Below are positions 34,470 through 46,407 of a stretch of DNA of 64,000 nucleotides, piece after piece. This stretch comes from Microbacterium sp. 4R-513 (GTDB lineage Bacteria; Actinomycetota; Actinomycetes; Actinomycetales; Microbacteriaceae): contig NZ_CP049256.1 of the NCBI RefSeq assembly GCF_011046485.1, positions 992,001 to 1,056,000 of the forward strand, in the 5' to 3' direction. The notes under the pieces were generated by a model. The model saw nothing but the letters and a program-made list of their open reading frames with translations, had not been told where the DNA came from and did not search any database. The stretch's first letter is position 1, and each line of letters opens with the position of its first letter. The position numbers and the translations under genes are program-made.

Positions 34470-35338
34470 AGCTGGCTTCCCGACACGGAGAACGTGTCGC
34501 AGGCCTGGTAGCCGTTCTGGAAGCCGGTCTCGAACCAGCGTTCGCGCTGCTCGCTCGACCCGTGCGTCCACGACTCGGGGTTCACCGGAGCGCCGGACTC
34601 CTTCTGGATGTGATCGTCGCCCACGGCCTGTGCAGCGTTGATGGCATCGCGCACCTGGTCGGGCGTCGGCTTCTGAAGGAAGGGCGTGCCGTTCTCGTCG
34701 ACCTGATCGCCGGCATGCGCGATCCACGCGCCCGCGAGGCAGTCGGCCTGCAGCTCGGTCCGCACGCCGTTGCTGTCGGGTCCCGTGCCGTTGTCGGGAT
34801 GCTGCTCCATGATCCCGCCGATGTTCTGGACGTGGTGCCCGTACTCGTGCGCGAGAACGTAGAGCTGGGCGAGGGGTCCGGCCGTCGCGTCGAACTGCTC
34901 GCGGAGGATGGCGAAGAACGTGGGGTCGACGTACACCGTCTCTTCGGGCGGGCAGTAGAACGGCCCCGTGGCGTTCGATGCCGTGCCGCAGGCCGTCGAG
35001 GTCTGCTGGTCGACGATGATGAGCTGCGGCTGGCGGTAGCCCTGGATGTTCTCCGACCAGTACTGATCGAGATTGAGGGATGCCGCGGCCAGCCTGCAGT
35101 CGTCGCGCGCGTTCGCGTCGGCGCCGGTCTGGCAGTTGGCGACCTCGCTCTCCTGCCCGCTGCCGCCGCCTCCGGTCAGGGGTCCGACGATCCCCGAGAC
35201 GTCGGTGCCGGTGAAGAGGCTGAAGAGGAGAACGGCGAGCGCACCGAGACCGGCGACGCCGCCGCCGGCAACGGCCACGCCCGCGCCGCGGCGCCTCGCC
35301 GTATTGCCTCCGACCCGGGCGTTGTCGTTGAACGTCAT
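34466..35338 (-). CDS. KPN_02809/YpfJ-type neutral zinc metallopeptidase
   Basis: 290 aa membrane-anchored protein. One hydrophobic segment (about residues 20-45) follows a short Arg-rich cytoplasmic N-terminus. The extracellular part has the zinc motif HEYGHH (His-Glu-x-x-His) near residue 165 with the downstream [11 protein letters not shown] helix that supplies the third ligand, as in the YpfJ family. Physiological substrate unknown. Divergent from malate dehydrogenase with an 82-base gap. Confidence 0.9.
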   Translation of the reverse strand: MTFNDNARVGGNTARRRGAGVAVAGGGVAGLGALAVLLFSLFTGTDVSGIVGPLTGGGGSGQESEVANCQTGADANARDDCRLAAASLNLDQYWSENIQGYRQPQLIIVDQQTSTACGTASNATGPFYCPPEETVYVDPTFFAILREQFDATAGPLAQLYVLAHEYGHHVQNIGGIMEQHPDNGTGPDSNGVRTELQADCLAGAWIAHAGDQVDENGTPFLQKPTPDQVRDAINAAQAVGDDHIQKESGAPVNPESWTHGSSEQRERWFETGFQNGYQACDTFSVSGSQL

Positions 35339-35420
35339 GGCCTCACGGTACCCCGACCCGTCGCGGAGCACGCGAAATCCCGCCCCCCTTGCGCTCGGAC
35401 CCGGGAATAGGCTCAGGGTC

Positions 35421-36425
35421 ATGGCGACCTCTTCCACGACCGTGACGATCACGGGTGCTGGCGGTCAGATCGGCTACGCGCTGCTGTTCCGGATCGCCGC
35501 AGGCGACATGCTCGGCCCCGATCGACCCGTGCGCCTGCGACTCCTCGAGATCCCGCAGGGCATGCGCGCCGCCGAGGGTGCGGCGCTCGAGCTGCAGGAC
35601 TGCGCCTTCCCTCTTCTTCACGACGTCGAGGTCACCGACAACGCCCGCACGGCCTTCGAGGGCTGCAGCATCGGGATGCTCGTGGGCGCACGCCCTCGCG
35701 GGCCCGGCATGGAGCGGGCCGACCTGCTCGCCGCCAACGCCGGCATCTTCGGGCCTCAGGGCGAGGCGATCGGCGCGGGCGCGGCATCCGATGTACGGAT
35801 CGTCGTCGTGGGCAACCCCGCCAACACCAATGCGCTTCTCGCCGCCACGGCGGCGGGCGACGTGCCGGCCGATCGCTTCACGGCGCTCACGCGGCTCGAC
35901 CACAACCGCGCCGTCGGCCAGCTGACCGAGGCGCTCGACGTCCGCCCCGACGAGATCGACGGCGTCGCGATCTGGGGCAACCACTCGGCCACCCAGTTCC
36001 CCGACGTGTCGCACGCGACAGTCCGGGGTGTGCCCGTCGTCGACGCGCTCACGGAGCGGCTCGGCGACAAGGAACGGGCGATGGCGTGGCTCGACGACAG
36101 CTTCATCCCGCGGGTCGCCAAGCGCGGGGCCGAGATCATCGACGTCCGCGGCTCATCGTCGGTCGCCTCGGCCGCGAACGCGGCGATCGAGCACGTCCGC
36201 GACGAACAGGCCGGCACCGCCTGGACGTCGGCCGCGGTCGTCTCGCAGGGCGAGTACGGCGTGCCCGAGGGTCTCGTCTGCTCCTTCCCCGTCAGCTCCG
36301 ACGGCTCGGGCTACCGGGTCGTCGAGGGCCTCGACCTCGACGATCGGTCGCGCGCGCGGTTCGAGGCATCCGTGTCCGAGCTCGTCGCGGAGCGCGACGC
36401 CGTCCGCGAGCTGGGCATCCTCTAG
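35421..36425 (+). CDS. mdh: malate dehydrogenase
   Basis: 334 aa NAD-dependent enzyme of the type found in actinobacteria. [16 protein letters not shown] is the dinucleotide motif, [14 protein letters not shown] the substrate-binding mobile loop, LDHNRA carries the Asp/Arg pair and [11 protein letters not shown] the catalytic His. Length is normal. The antiporter gene begins four bases after its stop. Confidence 0.93.
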   Translation: MATSSTTVTITGAGGQIGYALLFRIAAGDMLGPDRPVRLRLLEIPQGMRAAEGAALELQDCAFPLLHDVEVTDNARTAFEGCSIGMLVGARPRGPGMERADLLAANAGIFGPQGEAIGAGAASDVRIVVVGNPANTNALLAATAAGDVPADRFTALTRLDHNRAVGQLTEALDVRPDEIDGVAIWGNHSATQFPDVSHATVRGVPVVDALTERLGDKERAMAWLDDSFIPRVAKRGAEIIDVRGSSSVASAANAAIEHVRDEQAGTAWTSAAVVSQGEYGVPEGLVCSFPVSSDGSGYRVVEGLDLDDRSRARFEASVSELVAERDAVRELGIL

Positions 36426-36428
36426 GCG

Positions 36429-38198
36429 ATGGAAGCCCTCGTCCTGGCGATCGTCGCGGTCCTCGCCATCGCGGTGACGACCGCCGTGGCTCCCCGGGTG
36501 AAGGTCGCCGGTCCCCTCCTGCTCGTCGCGATCGGGATCGGCGTGAGCCTCCTGCCGTTCGTGCCGGGCGTCGACATCAACCCCGACATCATCCTCGTGG
36601 GGATCCTGCCGCCGCTCCTCTACTCCGCCGCCGTCCAGCTGCCCGCGATCGAGTTCCGGCGGGACTTCGGCGCCGTCGCCGGCCTCTCGGTGCTCCTCGT
36701 GCTCGTGAGCTCGATCGCGCTCGCCCTCTTCTTCAACGCCGTGGTCCCGGGCCTCGGCCTCTTCCTCGCGCTCGCGCTCGGCGCGATCCTGAGCCCCACG
36801 GATGCCGTCGCGACGGCCATCGTGCGCAGGCTCGGCATCTCGCGGCGCGTCGTGACGCTGCTCGAGGGCGAGAGCCTCCTCAACGACGCGACATCGCTCG
36901 TGATCCTGCGCGTCGCCGTCGCGATCGCCGTCACCGGAAGCGTCCCCGAGGGCGGCATCCTCGGGGCTTTCGTCTGGGGCGTCGTCATCGCGGTCGTGAT
37001 CGGCGCGATCGTCGGCTGGATCAACCTGCGCGTGCGCCACCTCATCCACAACTCGGCGGCCAACACGGCGATCGGGATCGTCGTGCCCTTCATCGCCTAC
37101 CTCCCGACCGAGCAGCTCGAGGGCTCAGGTCTTGTGGCGGCGGTCGTCGCGGGAATCGTGACGGGACAGGGCTCGGCACGCTGGTTCACGCCCGAGCAGC
37201 GCATGTCGGACGCCCTCAATTGGCGCACGATCGAGCTCGTGCTCGAGGGCGGCGTGTTCCTGATCATGGGTCTCGAGCTCAAGGAGCTGCTCGAGCAGAA
37301 CCTCGCCGACGACCAGGGCATCGGGCACGCGGCGTGGCTCGCTCTCTCGGCCTTCGCGATCATCATGGTCGTGCGCGCCGGCTACGTGTCGCTTCTCGTC
37401 TGGCTGCAGAGTCGCCGCGCCCGGCGCAAGCTGGCGAACCGGGATCGAGTGGAGGCCTTCAACGATCGCCTCGACGCGCTCGCCGCTCATCCGGAAGACC
37501 CGCCCGTCCCGGAGGGTCGGCCGGGCGAGGCCGCGCGCGGATGGTGGCTGCGCGCCGCCCCGGAGCAGCGCGACCGACGGGTCGCGGCCGGACGGGCTCG
37601 CGTCGGACGCCTGCTGGCCGACCTCGACTACTACCAGGCGTCGCCGCTGGGGTGGAAGCACGGCACGGTCATCGTGTGGGCCGGCATGCGAGGAGTGGTG
37701 ACCCTCGCCGCGGCGCAGACCCTCCCGCGCGAGACGGCGGACCGCCCGCTCCTCGTGTTCGTGGCCTTCCTCGTCGCGGTCGGGAGCCTCATGTTCCAGG
37801 GGCTCACGCTTCCGTGGGTTGTGCGGATGCTGCGCATCGACGACTCGGCGGCCGACACCGTCAGCCGGGCCGAGCAGGTGCGCCTCGACGACGAGCTGCG
37901 GCAGGCGGCGGCGTCCGCTCTCTCCGATCCCGAGCTGGCGAAGCGCGACGGCTCGGAGTTCCCCGCCGAGCTCGTCGATCGGGTCGGCTCGCGGCTCATC
38001 GAGCCTCCCGACGACGACGAGTCCGCCGCGATGCAGGAGGTGCTCGAGCTGCGGCTCGCGATGATCGAGGTCATGCGCCGGAGGCTCACCGAGCTGTCGT
38101 CGGGCGGTCTCTACAGCACGGCGGTGCTGCGGCACGCGCTGGCCGAGCTCGACGCCGACCAGCTGAGCCTCGAGCTGCGCCTCGACGACGTGGACTGA
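36429..38198 (+). CDS. CPA1-type Na+/H+ antiporter (NhaP-like)
   Basis: 589 aa. About 11-12 membrane helices in the CPA1 arrangement, with LSPTDAVA and EGESLLNDATSLV (the ND ion-binding pair) conserved. An approximately 110-residue charged loop (about 325-410) precedes the last helices (GWKHGTVIVWAGMRGVVTLA), and the tail (about 480-589) is cytoplasmic and helical. Likely sodium/proton exchange and pH control. It is four bases downstream of mdh, so co-transcription is probable. Confidence 0.9.
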   Translation: MEALVLAIVAVLAIAVTTAVAPRVKVAGPLLLVAIGIGVSLLPFVPGVDINPDIILVGILPPLLYSAAVQLPAIEFRRDFGAVAGLSVLLVLVSSIALALFFNAVVPGLGLFLALALGAILSPTDAVATAIVRRLGISRRVVTLLEGESLLNDATSLVILRVAVAIAVTGSVPEGGILGAFVWGVVIAVVIGAIVGWINLRVRHLIHNSAANTAIGIVVPFIAYLPTEQLEGSGLVAAVVAGIVTGQGSARWFTPEQRMSDALNWRTIELVLEGGVFLIMGLELKELLEQNLADDQGIGHAAWLALSAFAIIMVVRAGYVSLLVWLQSRRARRKLANRDRVEAFNDRLDALAAHPEDPPVPEGRPGEAARGWWLRAAPEQRDRRVAAGRARVGRLLADLDYYQASPLGWKHGTVIVWAGMRGVVTLAAAQTLPRETADRPLLVFVAFLVAVGSLMFQGLTLPWVVRMLRIDDSAADTVSRAEQVRLDDELRQAAASALSDPELAKRDGSEFPAELVDRVGSRLIEPPDDDESAAMQEVLELRLAMIEVMRRRLTELSSGGLYSTAVLRHALAELDADQLSLELRLDDVD

Positions 38199-38257
38199 TC
38201 AGCTTCTGCGTACCTGAAGGACGCCGCCGCAGGGCACAATGGAGGCGGAGGTGCGCC

Positions 38258-38719
38258 ATGACGGAGCTTTTCGAGACGACGGATGCCTCAGCCCCGCGCG
38301 CCGAGACGGCGCCGCTGCACATCCACCACGCGGCGGAGTGCCCCGAGTGCTTCACCGAGCTGCAGCGCGATCGCGACTGGTGGCTCGCCCGGCCCGCCGG
38401 CTCCCGGCTCGTCGGCCTGGTCGTCGCCCGCGACGACATGCCCTCGGTGGTCGAGCAGCGCGACGAGCTGACGCGCTTCGGCGTGCCGATCGAGGGCTTC
38501 CGCCACCCCGCGCCCGAGACGCTCGAGTCGTGGGAGGAGCGGCTCGTCCGGCTCTTCGGCCGGCTGACCCGCGGCGATGTGCTCGTCGTGACCGACGTCC
38601 ACGCGCTCGGCCGCGACACCGACGAAGAGACCCGCACGATCGCCGAGCTCGCCCGCCGCGGCGTCGTCGTGAAGGTGCTGCGCCACGGCGCCCCCCACCT
38701 CTACGACGCCCTCCCCTGA
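38258..38719 (+). CDS. serine-resolvase-fold protein lacking the catalytic serine
   Basis: 153 aa. The part after residue 47 matches the N-terminal domain of serine recombinases: a strand GLVVARDD where active enzymes have YARVSTDDQ, then EQRDELTRFGV, then a strong GDVLVVTDVHALGRDTDEETRTIAELARRGV corresponding to LVVWKLDRLGRS. The nucleophilic Ser is replaced (Ala-Arg) and there is no DNA-binding C-terminal domain. It also has HAAECPECF near residue 28, two Cys that could bind metal. ATG 38258 has GGAGG upstream. Probably a repurposed protein, not a recombinase; function unknown. Confidence 0.6.
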   Translation: MTELFETTDASAPRAETAPLHIHHAAECPECFTELQRDRDWWLARPAGSRLVGLVVARDDMPSVVEQRDELTRFGVPIEGFRHPAPETLESWEERLVRLFGRLTRGDVLVVTDVHALGRDTDEETRTIAELARRGVVVKVLRHGAPHLYDALP

Positions 38720-38732
38720 CCCCAGCCGGCCC

Positions 38733-38829
38733 GGTCGCAGCGCCCGCCCGGCCGGTCGCAGCGCCCGCCCGGCCCGGTCGCAGCGCCCGCCCGGCCCACG
38801 CCCCCGGTCCCTGAGCTTGTCGAAGGGTC
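38733..38829. repeat. short tandem repeats plus a CCCTGAGCTTGTCGAAGGG element
   Basis: Three copies of GGTCGCAGCGCCCGCCC at 38733, 38754 and 38776 (21-22-base period) are followed by a CCCTGAGCTTGTCGAAGGG element at 38809-38827. The latter string is a dispersed intergenic repeat I recognise from many actinobacterial genomes. Together they fill the 131-base space between the convergent resolvase-like and UvrA-like genes and may serve as a termination or REP-like region. Confidence 0.75.
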
Positions 38830-38850
38830 GAACGCAACCCCGCGAAACCC

Positions 38851-41214
<2,364 letters not shown>

Positions 41215-41276
41215 GTGCCCTCCTCGGCCGGCTGAACCTCCGCCAGTCTGCCGCACGCCGAGGACAGGGCGTGTCC

Positions 41277-41939
41277 TCAGTCCGCCGCGCGCGCAGCGAC
41301 GAGGTGCAGGAAGACGACCGTGTTGTCGGGCGCATGGGCATTCGGGTCCCACCCGTCCGGCCGCGAGCACGTCACGAGCGCGAGTCGCCCCGGGACGACG
41401 GCGGCCACTGCCGGGTCGTCGCTGAAGTCGCCCTTCGCCAGGGTGAGCGTGTCGACCACCTTGTAGACGAGCTCGCCGGCCGCGGTCGTGACCGTCGCCT
41501 CATCACCGCGCTGCACGTCCTTCAGGCCGTTGAAGACGGCGGGCTCGACCCACGAGTGACCGAAGATGTACACGGTGTTCCGGGCGTCCGACCCGGGCAT
41601 CGGGTCGGGCACGCCGGAGTACCACGAGATGGTGTCGAGCGTCGCGGGATCGATGCCGCCGGCGGCCGCGGCATCCGCTGCCGTGTACTCCTCGATGTCG
41701 CCGTCGATGCCTGCGGCCGGGAACGACAGGTGCATCGGCGCGGCCACGGGCACATCCTCGATCACGCCGTTCGCCGCAGCCGGGGTGGCGCTCGCGGGCG
41801 CCGCCGGCGTTGCGATCGGGGTGTGGACGATCCAGGATGCCTCGTCCCGCCCGGGTGTCGCACACCCGGGCAGGACGAGGCAGAGCGCGATCGCCGCGAC
41901 GAGGCCCGCCGTGCGGGCGCGCGCCGCGATGGGACTCAT
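41277..41939 (-). CDS. class F-type sortase with lipoprotein signal
   Basis: 220 aa. N-terminal signal peptide ending in the lipobox LPGC near residue 26, so it is probably a lipid-anchored sortase. The sortase core has the His in YIFGHSW and the Cys in [12 protein letters not shown]. The catalytic Arg usually found just before the final strand (RDNVVV type) is replaced here by HAPDNTVV; the Arg right after Cys-Ser could substitute. It overlaps the upstream surface-protein gene by ATGA, so that protein is the likely substrate. Confidence 0.82.
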   Translation of the reverse strand: MSPIAARARTAGLVAAIALCLVLPGCATPGRDEASWIVHTPIATPAAPASATPAAANGVIEDVPVAAPMHLSFPAAGIDGDIEEYTAADAAAAGGIDPATLDTISWYSGVPDPMPGSDARNTVYIFGHSWVEPAVFNGLKDVQRGDEATVTTAAGELVYKVVDTLTLAKGDFSDDPAVAAVVPGRLALVTCSRPDGWDPNAHAPDNTVVFLHLVAARAAD

Positions 41940-42658
41940 CGGCGCCGGAACGCTCCTGCGACCGTCCGGCCCACCGCGGCAGCCGCGATGACACCGGCCG
42001 TCACGAGCAGCCCGAACAGCGGTGAGGGGCCCGGCCGCTCCGCGTGGAGCGCGCCGTCGGTCTTGGCCGCGGGGAGGCTGTTCCGCCCCGTGGGCGTGGT
42101 CACCGCCGCAGCCGACGTCGAAGGTGTCGACGCGGCCGGCGTCGTCGGCGTCGTGCCGTCCGTCGGCGTGGGGGTCGTCCCCGGGTCGCCGCGGTCGGTG
42201 GGAGCGGGGGAGACGGTGTCGCACCCGATCACGGTGATCCGTGCGTCGGGATACCTCACGATGCCCGACGTCCAGTCCGGCGCCGTCCCGCTCTCGGTGC
42301 CGAACCCGAACGCGACGGCCGACGCGTTGCCCAGGTCGGCGCACGTGTAGTCCGCGAGCGTCTTGCTGTACACGTACTCCTCGCCGGGCGCGAAGTGCCG
42401 CGCGCCGAACGGATAAGGGGTGCCGTCGACGTCGACTACGACGGCCCTTCCCCAGGCTTCCACCTCCGACAGGTTCTTGGTCCACACCTGGACCGTGACC
42501 GATCCCGGCGTGACGCTGAAGTCCAGCGTCACGTGCCCCTGGCCGACGATGGGCTCGTCGGCGGCGTACGCCGCCGATCCTGCTCCTAGAGCCGTGACGA
42601 GCCCGACGACGACCGCAGCCGACGCAAGGCCCGTCGCACGCGCATGGTTGTGTTTCAC
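41936..42658 (-). CDS. secreted protein with C-terminal membrane anchor, probable sortase partner
   Basis: 240 aa from GTG 42658, favoured because AGGGGG is six bases upstream; ATG 42673 is the alternative. Signal peptide (cleavage near GSAAYA), a beta-rich domain (about 35-150) with two Cys (DYTCADL and VIGCDT), a Thr/Pro/Ser-rich stalk, and a C-terminal hydrophobic segment followed by RRR. No LPXTG is present; SLPAAKTDG, 46 residues before the end, is the nearest candidate sorting motif. Coupled to the sortase gene. Binding function unknown. Confidence 0.75.
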   Translation of the reverse strand: MKHNHARATGLASAAVVVGLVTALGAGSAAYAADEPIVGQGHVTLDFSVTPGSVTVQVWTKNLSEVEAWGRAVVVDVDGTPYPFGARHFAPGEEYVYSKTLADYTCADLGNASAVAFGFGTESGTAPDWTSGIVRYPDARITVIGCDTVSPAPTDRGDPGTTPTPTDGTTPTTPAASTPSTSAAAVTTPTGRNSLPAAKTDGALHAERPGPSPLFGLLVTAGVIAAAAVGRTVAGAFRRR

Positions 42659-42859
42659 GAGTTGCCCCCTCATTGAACTCGGGTGAATGGAACGCGGCGA
42701 GGGGCTCTCCGGAACAACCCCAGGCGGTCCGAAAGGCAGCCCCGCCCGATAGCTGTGATGCTCGCTGCGCCGAAGCTATCAGTCGCGATGCACCGTTCTG
42801 TTACGAACGGGTGACCGTTGAGGTTCGCGATCCGGGTGCCGCGACCGCGCACCGCTTCG

Positions 42860-43435
42860 TCACTCGGCGCGCCAGCACCCCTCGACGTGATCGTCGACCA
42901 TGCCCGCCGACTGCATGAGCGCGTACATCGTCGTCGAACCGACGAACCGGAAGCCGCGCTTGCGCAGGGCCTTGGATGCAGCATCCGACTCGGCCGTCGT
43001 CGCGGGCACGTCGGCGAAGCTCTGCGGTCGCGGCCGCCCGCCTGAGGCAGCGAACGACCACAGCAGCTCATCGAGCTCGCCGTCGCGCATCTCGGTCACG
43101 AGCCGGGCGTTCGCGATCGTGGCGAGGATCTTCGCGCGATTGCGGATGATGCCCGCGTCGGCCATGAGCCGCTCCACGTCGGCGTCGTCGAACTGCGCGA
43201 CGACCTCGGGATCGAAGCCGGCGAAGACTTCGCGGAACCGTGGTCGCTTGCGCAGGATCGTGATCCACGAGAGCCCGGCTTGGAAGCCCTCGAGGCTCAG
43301 CTTCTCGAAGAGCGCGCGGTCGCCGTGCAGCGGCCTGCCCCACTCCTCGTCGTGGTACCGGCGGTACTCGGGATCGTCGCCGACCCACGCACACCGCACG
43401 ACGCCGTCGGGGCCGGTGCGCAGCGCGGGGTTCAC
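42860..43435 (-). CDS. tag: DNA-3-methyladenine glycosylase I
   Basis: 191 aa, GTG start. It removes 3-methyladenine from DNA. Typical Tag segments are CAWVGDDPEYRRYHDEEWG near the N-terminus, LFEKLSLEGFQAGLSWITILRKR, and the C-terminal GFRFVGSTTMYALMQSAGMVDDH block. The N-terminal Cys, one His and the C-terminal Cys/His zinc-ligand positions appear present (C15, H, H, C). Stands alone; 200 bases of gap downstream hold nothing I recognise. Confidence 0.92.
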   Translation of the reverse strand: MNPALRTGPDGVVRCAWVGDDPEYRRYHDEEWGRPLHGDRALFEKLSLEGFQAGLSWITILRKRPRFREVFAGFDPEVVAQFDDADVERLMADAGIIRNRAKILATIANARLVTEMRDGELDELLWSFAASGGRPRPQSFADVPATTAESDAASKALRKRGFRFVGSTTMYALMQSAGMVDDHVEGCWRAE

Positions 43436-43536
43436 GCGCTCAGCCTAGAGCGGGCGCGCGACATCCCGACGCCCGCACTTCGGGGCGGATTCGACCGACG
43501 ACACGCCGAGGCCCGCGGCGAGTCGCGGACGAAGAA

Positions 43537-43569
43537 CGCCCCGAACCGGCGCTCGGCCGGCTCGGGGCG
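43537..43569 (-). terminator. intrinsic terminator of the acyl-CoA oxidase gene
   Basis: Fourteen-base arms (CGCCCCGAACCGGC and GCCGGCTCGGGGCG, one mismatch) with a five-base loop, followed on the minus strand by TTCTT. It lies 19 bases beyond the stop at 43588. Confidence 0.8.
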
Positions 43570-43587
43570 CTCCCGAGAGCGACGACC

Positions 43588-45690
43588 CTACTTCTTCAGC
43601 GACTTCTCGGAGACGGGCGCGGTGCCGGATGCCGCGAGCCCGGCATAGTACGCGGCCGCCTCCTTCTGCCGCTCGAGCTCGGCGCCCGACGCGATGGGCG
43701 CGCGGACGTGCTCGGGCGCGAACCCGAACGCATCGACGAGGTCCTGCGCGTGCGGCCGGAGCCGCGTGCACAGCCGGTCGAAGTACAGCGAGACGGCGCC
43801 CGCGCGCTGCGCGGAGAGCCGGCCGTGGATGAGGTACCACGCGAGGTGCTTCTCGATGAGGCTCAGGCCGAAGAGGTCCCGAAGCCACGTGAGCACCTGC
43901 TTGGTGCCGGGGTCCGAGACGGCGTTCACGGCATCCGTGAAGGCCTCCCACTGCAGCAGCTCGGCGTGCGCGCGCGCCGCCTCGATGAGCTCGGTCTGGT
44001 TCGCGTTGAAGAGCGCCGCCGCCTCCTCGCGCGGGAGCTTGGATGCCGAGCGCAGCCGACCGGCGATGTCGGCGATCATCTGCTGGACGCGGCCCGAGAG
44101 CAGCTCGTTCTGCTGGTCGGCGCGGAGGCCGAGCTCGACCGAGCGCGCGGTCGAGCCGAAGTCCGCCACCGACTGGCCGAGCTGACGCAGACCCGCGCCG
44201 TGGAACACCTTGCCCGCCGTGTGGCCTACCGCGATGCGGGCGAGGGCCGCGGCATCCTTCCCCTTGAACTGCTTGGCGTAGTCCGACAGGAGCCGCTTGC
44301 CCACGAGCTGCAGCAGCACGTTGTTGTCGCCCTCGAACGTGACGTAGACGTCGAGGTCCTGATGCAGCCCGACGAGGCGGTTCTCGGCGAGGAAGCCCGA
44401 GCCGCCGCACGCCTCGCGGCACTCCTGGATGGTGTCGAGCGCGTTCCAGGTCGACAGCGGCTTGAGGGCCGCCGCGAGCGTCTCGAGGTCTTCGCGCTCC
44501 TCCGACGTGTCGTGCTCACCGCTGAAGACCCCGTCGAACTTCTTGAGCAGCTCGTCGTGCGCGAAGAACTGCGCGTACGTCTGCGCGACGCGCGGGAGCA
44601 GGCGGCGCTGGTGCTTGCCGTAGTCGAGCAGCACGACCTCGGGCGTGCCGGAGCCCGAGTCGAACTGGCGGCGCTGGTTGGCGTACGTGACGGCGATGTA
44701 CTCGGCGAGCGCGGTGCCCGTCGTGGCCGCGCCGTCGAGCGAGACGCGTCCCTGCACGAGCGCGCCGAGCATCGTGAAGAAGCGGCGGCCGGGCGTGGGG
44801 ATGTCGGAGCTGTAGGTGCCGTCGGGAGCGACGTCGCCGTAGCGGTTCAGCAGGTTGGTCCGCGGGACGCGCACGTGGTCGAAGTGCAGGCGGCCGTTGT
44901 CGATGCCGTTCAGGCCGCCCTTGACGCCGTCGTCCTCCCCGCCGATGCCCGGCAGGAACTCGCCCTCGTCGTCGCGCAGCGGCACGAAGAAGCAGTGCAC
45001 GCCGTAGTTGACGCCGCCCGTGATGAGCTGCGCGAAGACCGTCGCCGCCTTGCCGTGCAGCGCGGCGTTGCCGAGGTAGTCCTTCCAGGCGCCGCGGAAC
45101 GGCGTGTGGATGACGAACTCCTCGGTCTCGGGGTCGTACGTCGCCGTCGTGCCGATCGCGGCGACGTCGGAGCCGTGACCCGTCTCGGTCATCGCGAACG
45201 CGCCGGGGATGTCGAGGTTCATCACGCCCGCGAGCCACTTGTCGTGGTGCTCCTTCGTGCCGAGCTGGTAGATCGCCGAGCCGAAGAGTCCCCACTGCAC
45301 GCCCGACTTGATCTGCAGGCTCGGGTCCGCGAGCACGAGCTCTTGGAAGCCCGCGAGGTTGGCGCCGTTGTCGTTCTTGCCCCCGTACTCCTCGGGGAAC
45401 GCGCGGCGCGAGCCCCCGGCATCCACCAGCGCGTGCAGCTGCGCGAGCACCCGCTCGCGGTGCTCGGGCATGGGCTGCCCCTCGACGCGCCAGAAGGCCG
45501 GGTCCTTGATCATCTCGCGCGCTTCGCGGCGCGTGTCGGCCCAGGTTCCGAGGAGCATGTCGGTGACGTGCGCGACGTCGATCCGGGGCTCGGATGCCTC
45601 GGCGGCAGAGTGCGGCGCGGTCGGTGCGCCCCCGGCGGGGGTGCGCTTGTTCGTGGCGGGCTTCTTGGGACGGACGGCGGCGTCGGCCAT
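43588..45690 (-). CDS. acyl-CoA oxidase/dehydrogenase family protein
   Basis: 700 aa, the length of peroxisomal-type acyl-CoA oxidases rather than of 380-aa dehydrogenases. Features: AFAMTETGHGSDVAAIGTTATYD (FAD/substrate loop), VRVPRTNLLNRYGDV, ECREACGGSGFLAENR, and the catalytic Glu in VTFEGDNNVLLQ. A Lys/Ala/Pro-rich N-terminal extension (about 1-30) is unusual. It would introduce the trans-2 double bond in acyl-CoA during beta-oxidation, passing electrons to O2 or an acceptor. ATG preceded by GAGGTG. Upstream 198-base gap is shared with a divergent GNAT gene. Confidence 0.9.
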   Translation of the reverse strand: MADAAVRPKKPATNKRTPAGGAPTAPHSAAEASEPRIDVAHVTDMLLGTWADTRREAREMIKDPAFWRVEGQPMPEHRERVLAQLHALVDAGGSRRAFPEEYGGKNDNGANLAGFQELVLADPSLQIKSGVQWGLFGSAIYQLGTKEHHDKWLAGVMNLDIPGAFAMTETGHGSDVAAIGTTATYDPETEEFVIHTPFRGAWKDYLGNAALHGKAATVFAQLITGGVNYGVHCFFVPLRDDEGEFLPGIGGEDDGVKGGLNGIDNGRLHFDHVRVPRTNLLNRYGDVAPDGTYSSDIPTPGRRFFTMLGALVQGRVSLDGAATTGTALAEYIAVTYANQRRQFDSGSGTPEVVLLDYGKHQRRLLPRVAQTYAQFFAHDELLKKFDGVFSGEHDTSEEREDLETLAAALKPLSTWNALDTIQECREACGGSGFLAENRLVGLHQDLDVYVTFEGDNNVLLQLVGKRLLSDYAKQFKGKDAAALARIAVGHTAGKVFHGAGLRQLGQSVADFGSTARSVELGLRADQQNELLSGRVQQMIADIAGRLRSASKLPREEAAALFNANQTELIEAARAHAELLQWEAFTDAVNAVSDPGTKQVLTWLRDLFGLSLIEKHLAWYLIHGRLSAQRAGAVSLYFDRLCTRLRPHAQDLVDAFGFAPEHVRAPIASGAELERQKEAAAYYAGLAASGTAPVSEKSLKK

Positions 45691-45888
45691 GTTTCACCTC
45701 TCGATGGACGAACGGGAAAGTCACCTCCGACCGTAGGACTCCCACAACACCCACCCAACTCGCTTGAGGAAACCTCACAAAACGGTCGCGGGACGTGTTC
45801 CCTCCGCGTTGTGCGGTCCCGACAGCCGCCGGTTCGCAACGGCGGCCGGGGAGTGACGGGCGACGGATGCCGCGCCTAGACTCGCCGC

Positions 45889-46407
45889 GTGACAGCCGAG
45901 GTCGAGGCATCCCGAACCGTGACGCTCGTGCCGTGGACCGATGCCGACCTCGCGGTGCTCGAACGCGCGAACACCCCGGCCATGACGCTCTTCCTCGGCG
46001 GCCCGGAATCCGCCGACGAGCTCGCCCAGCGGCACGCCGAGTACCTGGCGTTCGCGGAATCCGGGGAGGGCGGGATGTTCCGCGTCGAGGTCGGGGGCGA
46101 CGCAGTCGGCTACGCCGGGTGGTGGACCGAGGAGCATGAGGGTGCGCCGGTGTGCGAGATCGGCTGCGCCGTCGAGCCGGCGTGGCAGGGGCGAGGGGTC
46201 GCGACCGAAGCGCTCGGGCGCGTAGTGGATCTGGCGCTCGCGGCAATGGGGCGTCCGGTCGTCGGCTACTCCGACATCGGCAACGCGGCCTCGAGCGCCC
46301 TGTGCCGTCGTGTCGGTTTCGAGCTCCGAGGACGCGGCGTGTTCCCCTCCGACGACGGCGATATCGAAGTCGACGTCTGGATCATCGAGCCGGGCGGTCG
46401 CGGATGA
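45889..46407 (+). CDS. GNAT-family N-acetyltransferase
   Basis: 172 aa single-domain GNAT (Acetyltransf_3 type). The acetyl-CoA pyrophosphate loop reads AWQGRGVATEAL, with NAASSALCRRVGFELRG in the last helix and strand. It is about half identical in pattern to the N-terminal domain of the next gene (both have W-x-x-x-DL, TLFLGGPES/TVHLGRPET), so the pair arose by tandem duplication. The stop overlaps the next start by ATGA. GTG start at 45889. Substrate unknown. Confidence 0.88.
   Translation: MTAEVEASRTVTLVPWTDADLAVLERANTPAMTLFLGGPESADELAQRHAEYLAFAESGEGGMFRVEVGGDAVGYAGWWTEEHEGAPVCEIGCAVEPAWQGRGVATEALGRVVDLALAAMGRPVVGYSDIGNAASSALCRRVGFELRGRGVFPSDDGDIEVDVWIIEPGGRG

Noticed and set aside
38258-38719. 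Active serine recombinase or integrase marking a mobile element
   Set aside because: No catalytic serine, no DNA-binding domain, and no attachment-site repeats or cargo genes around it.
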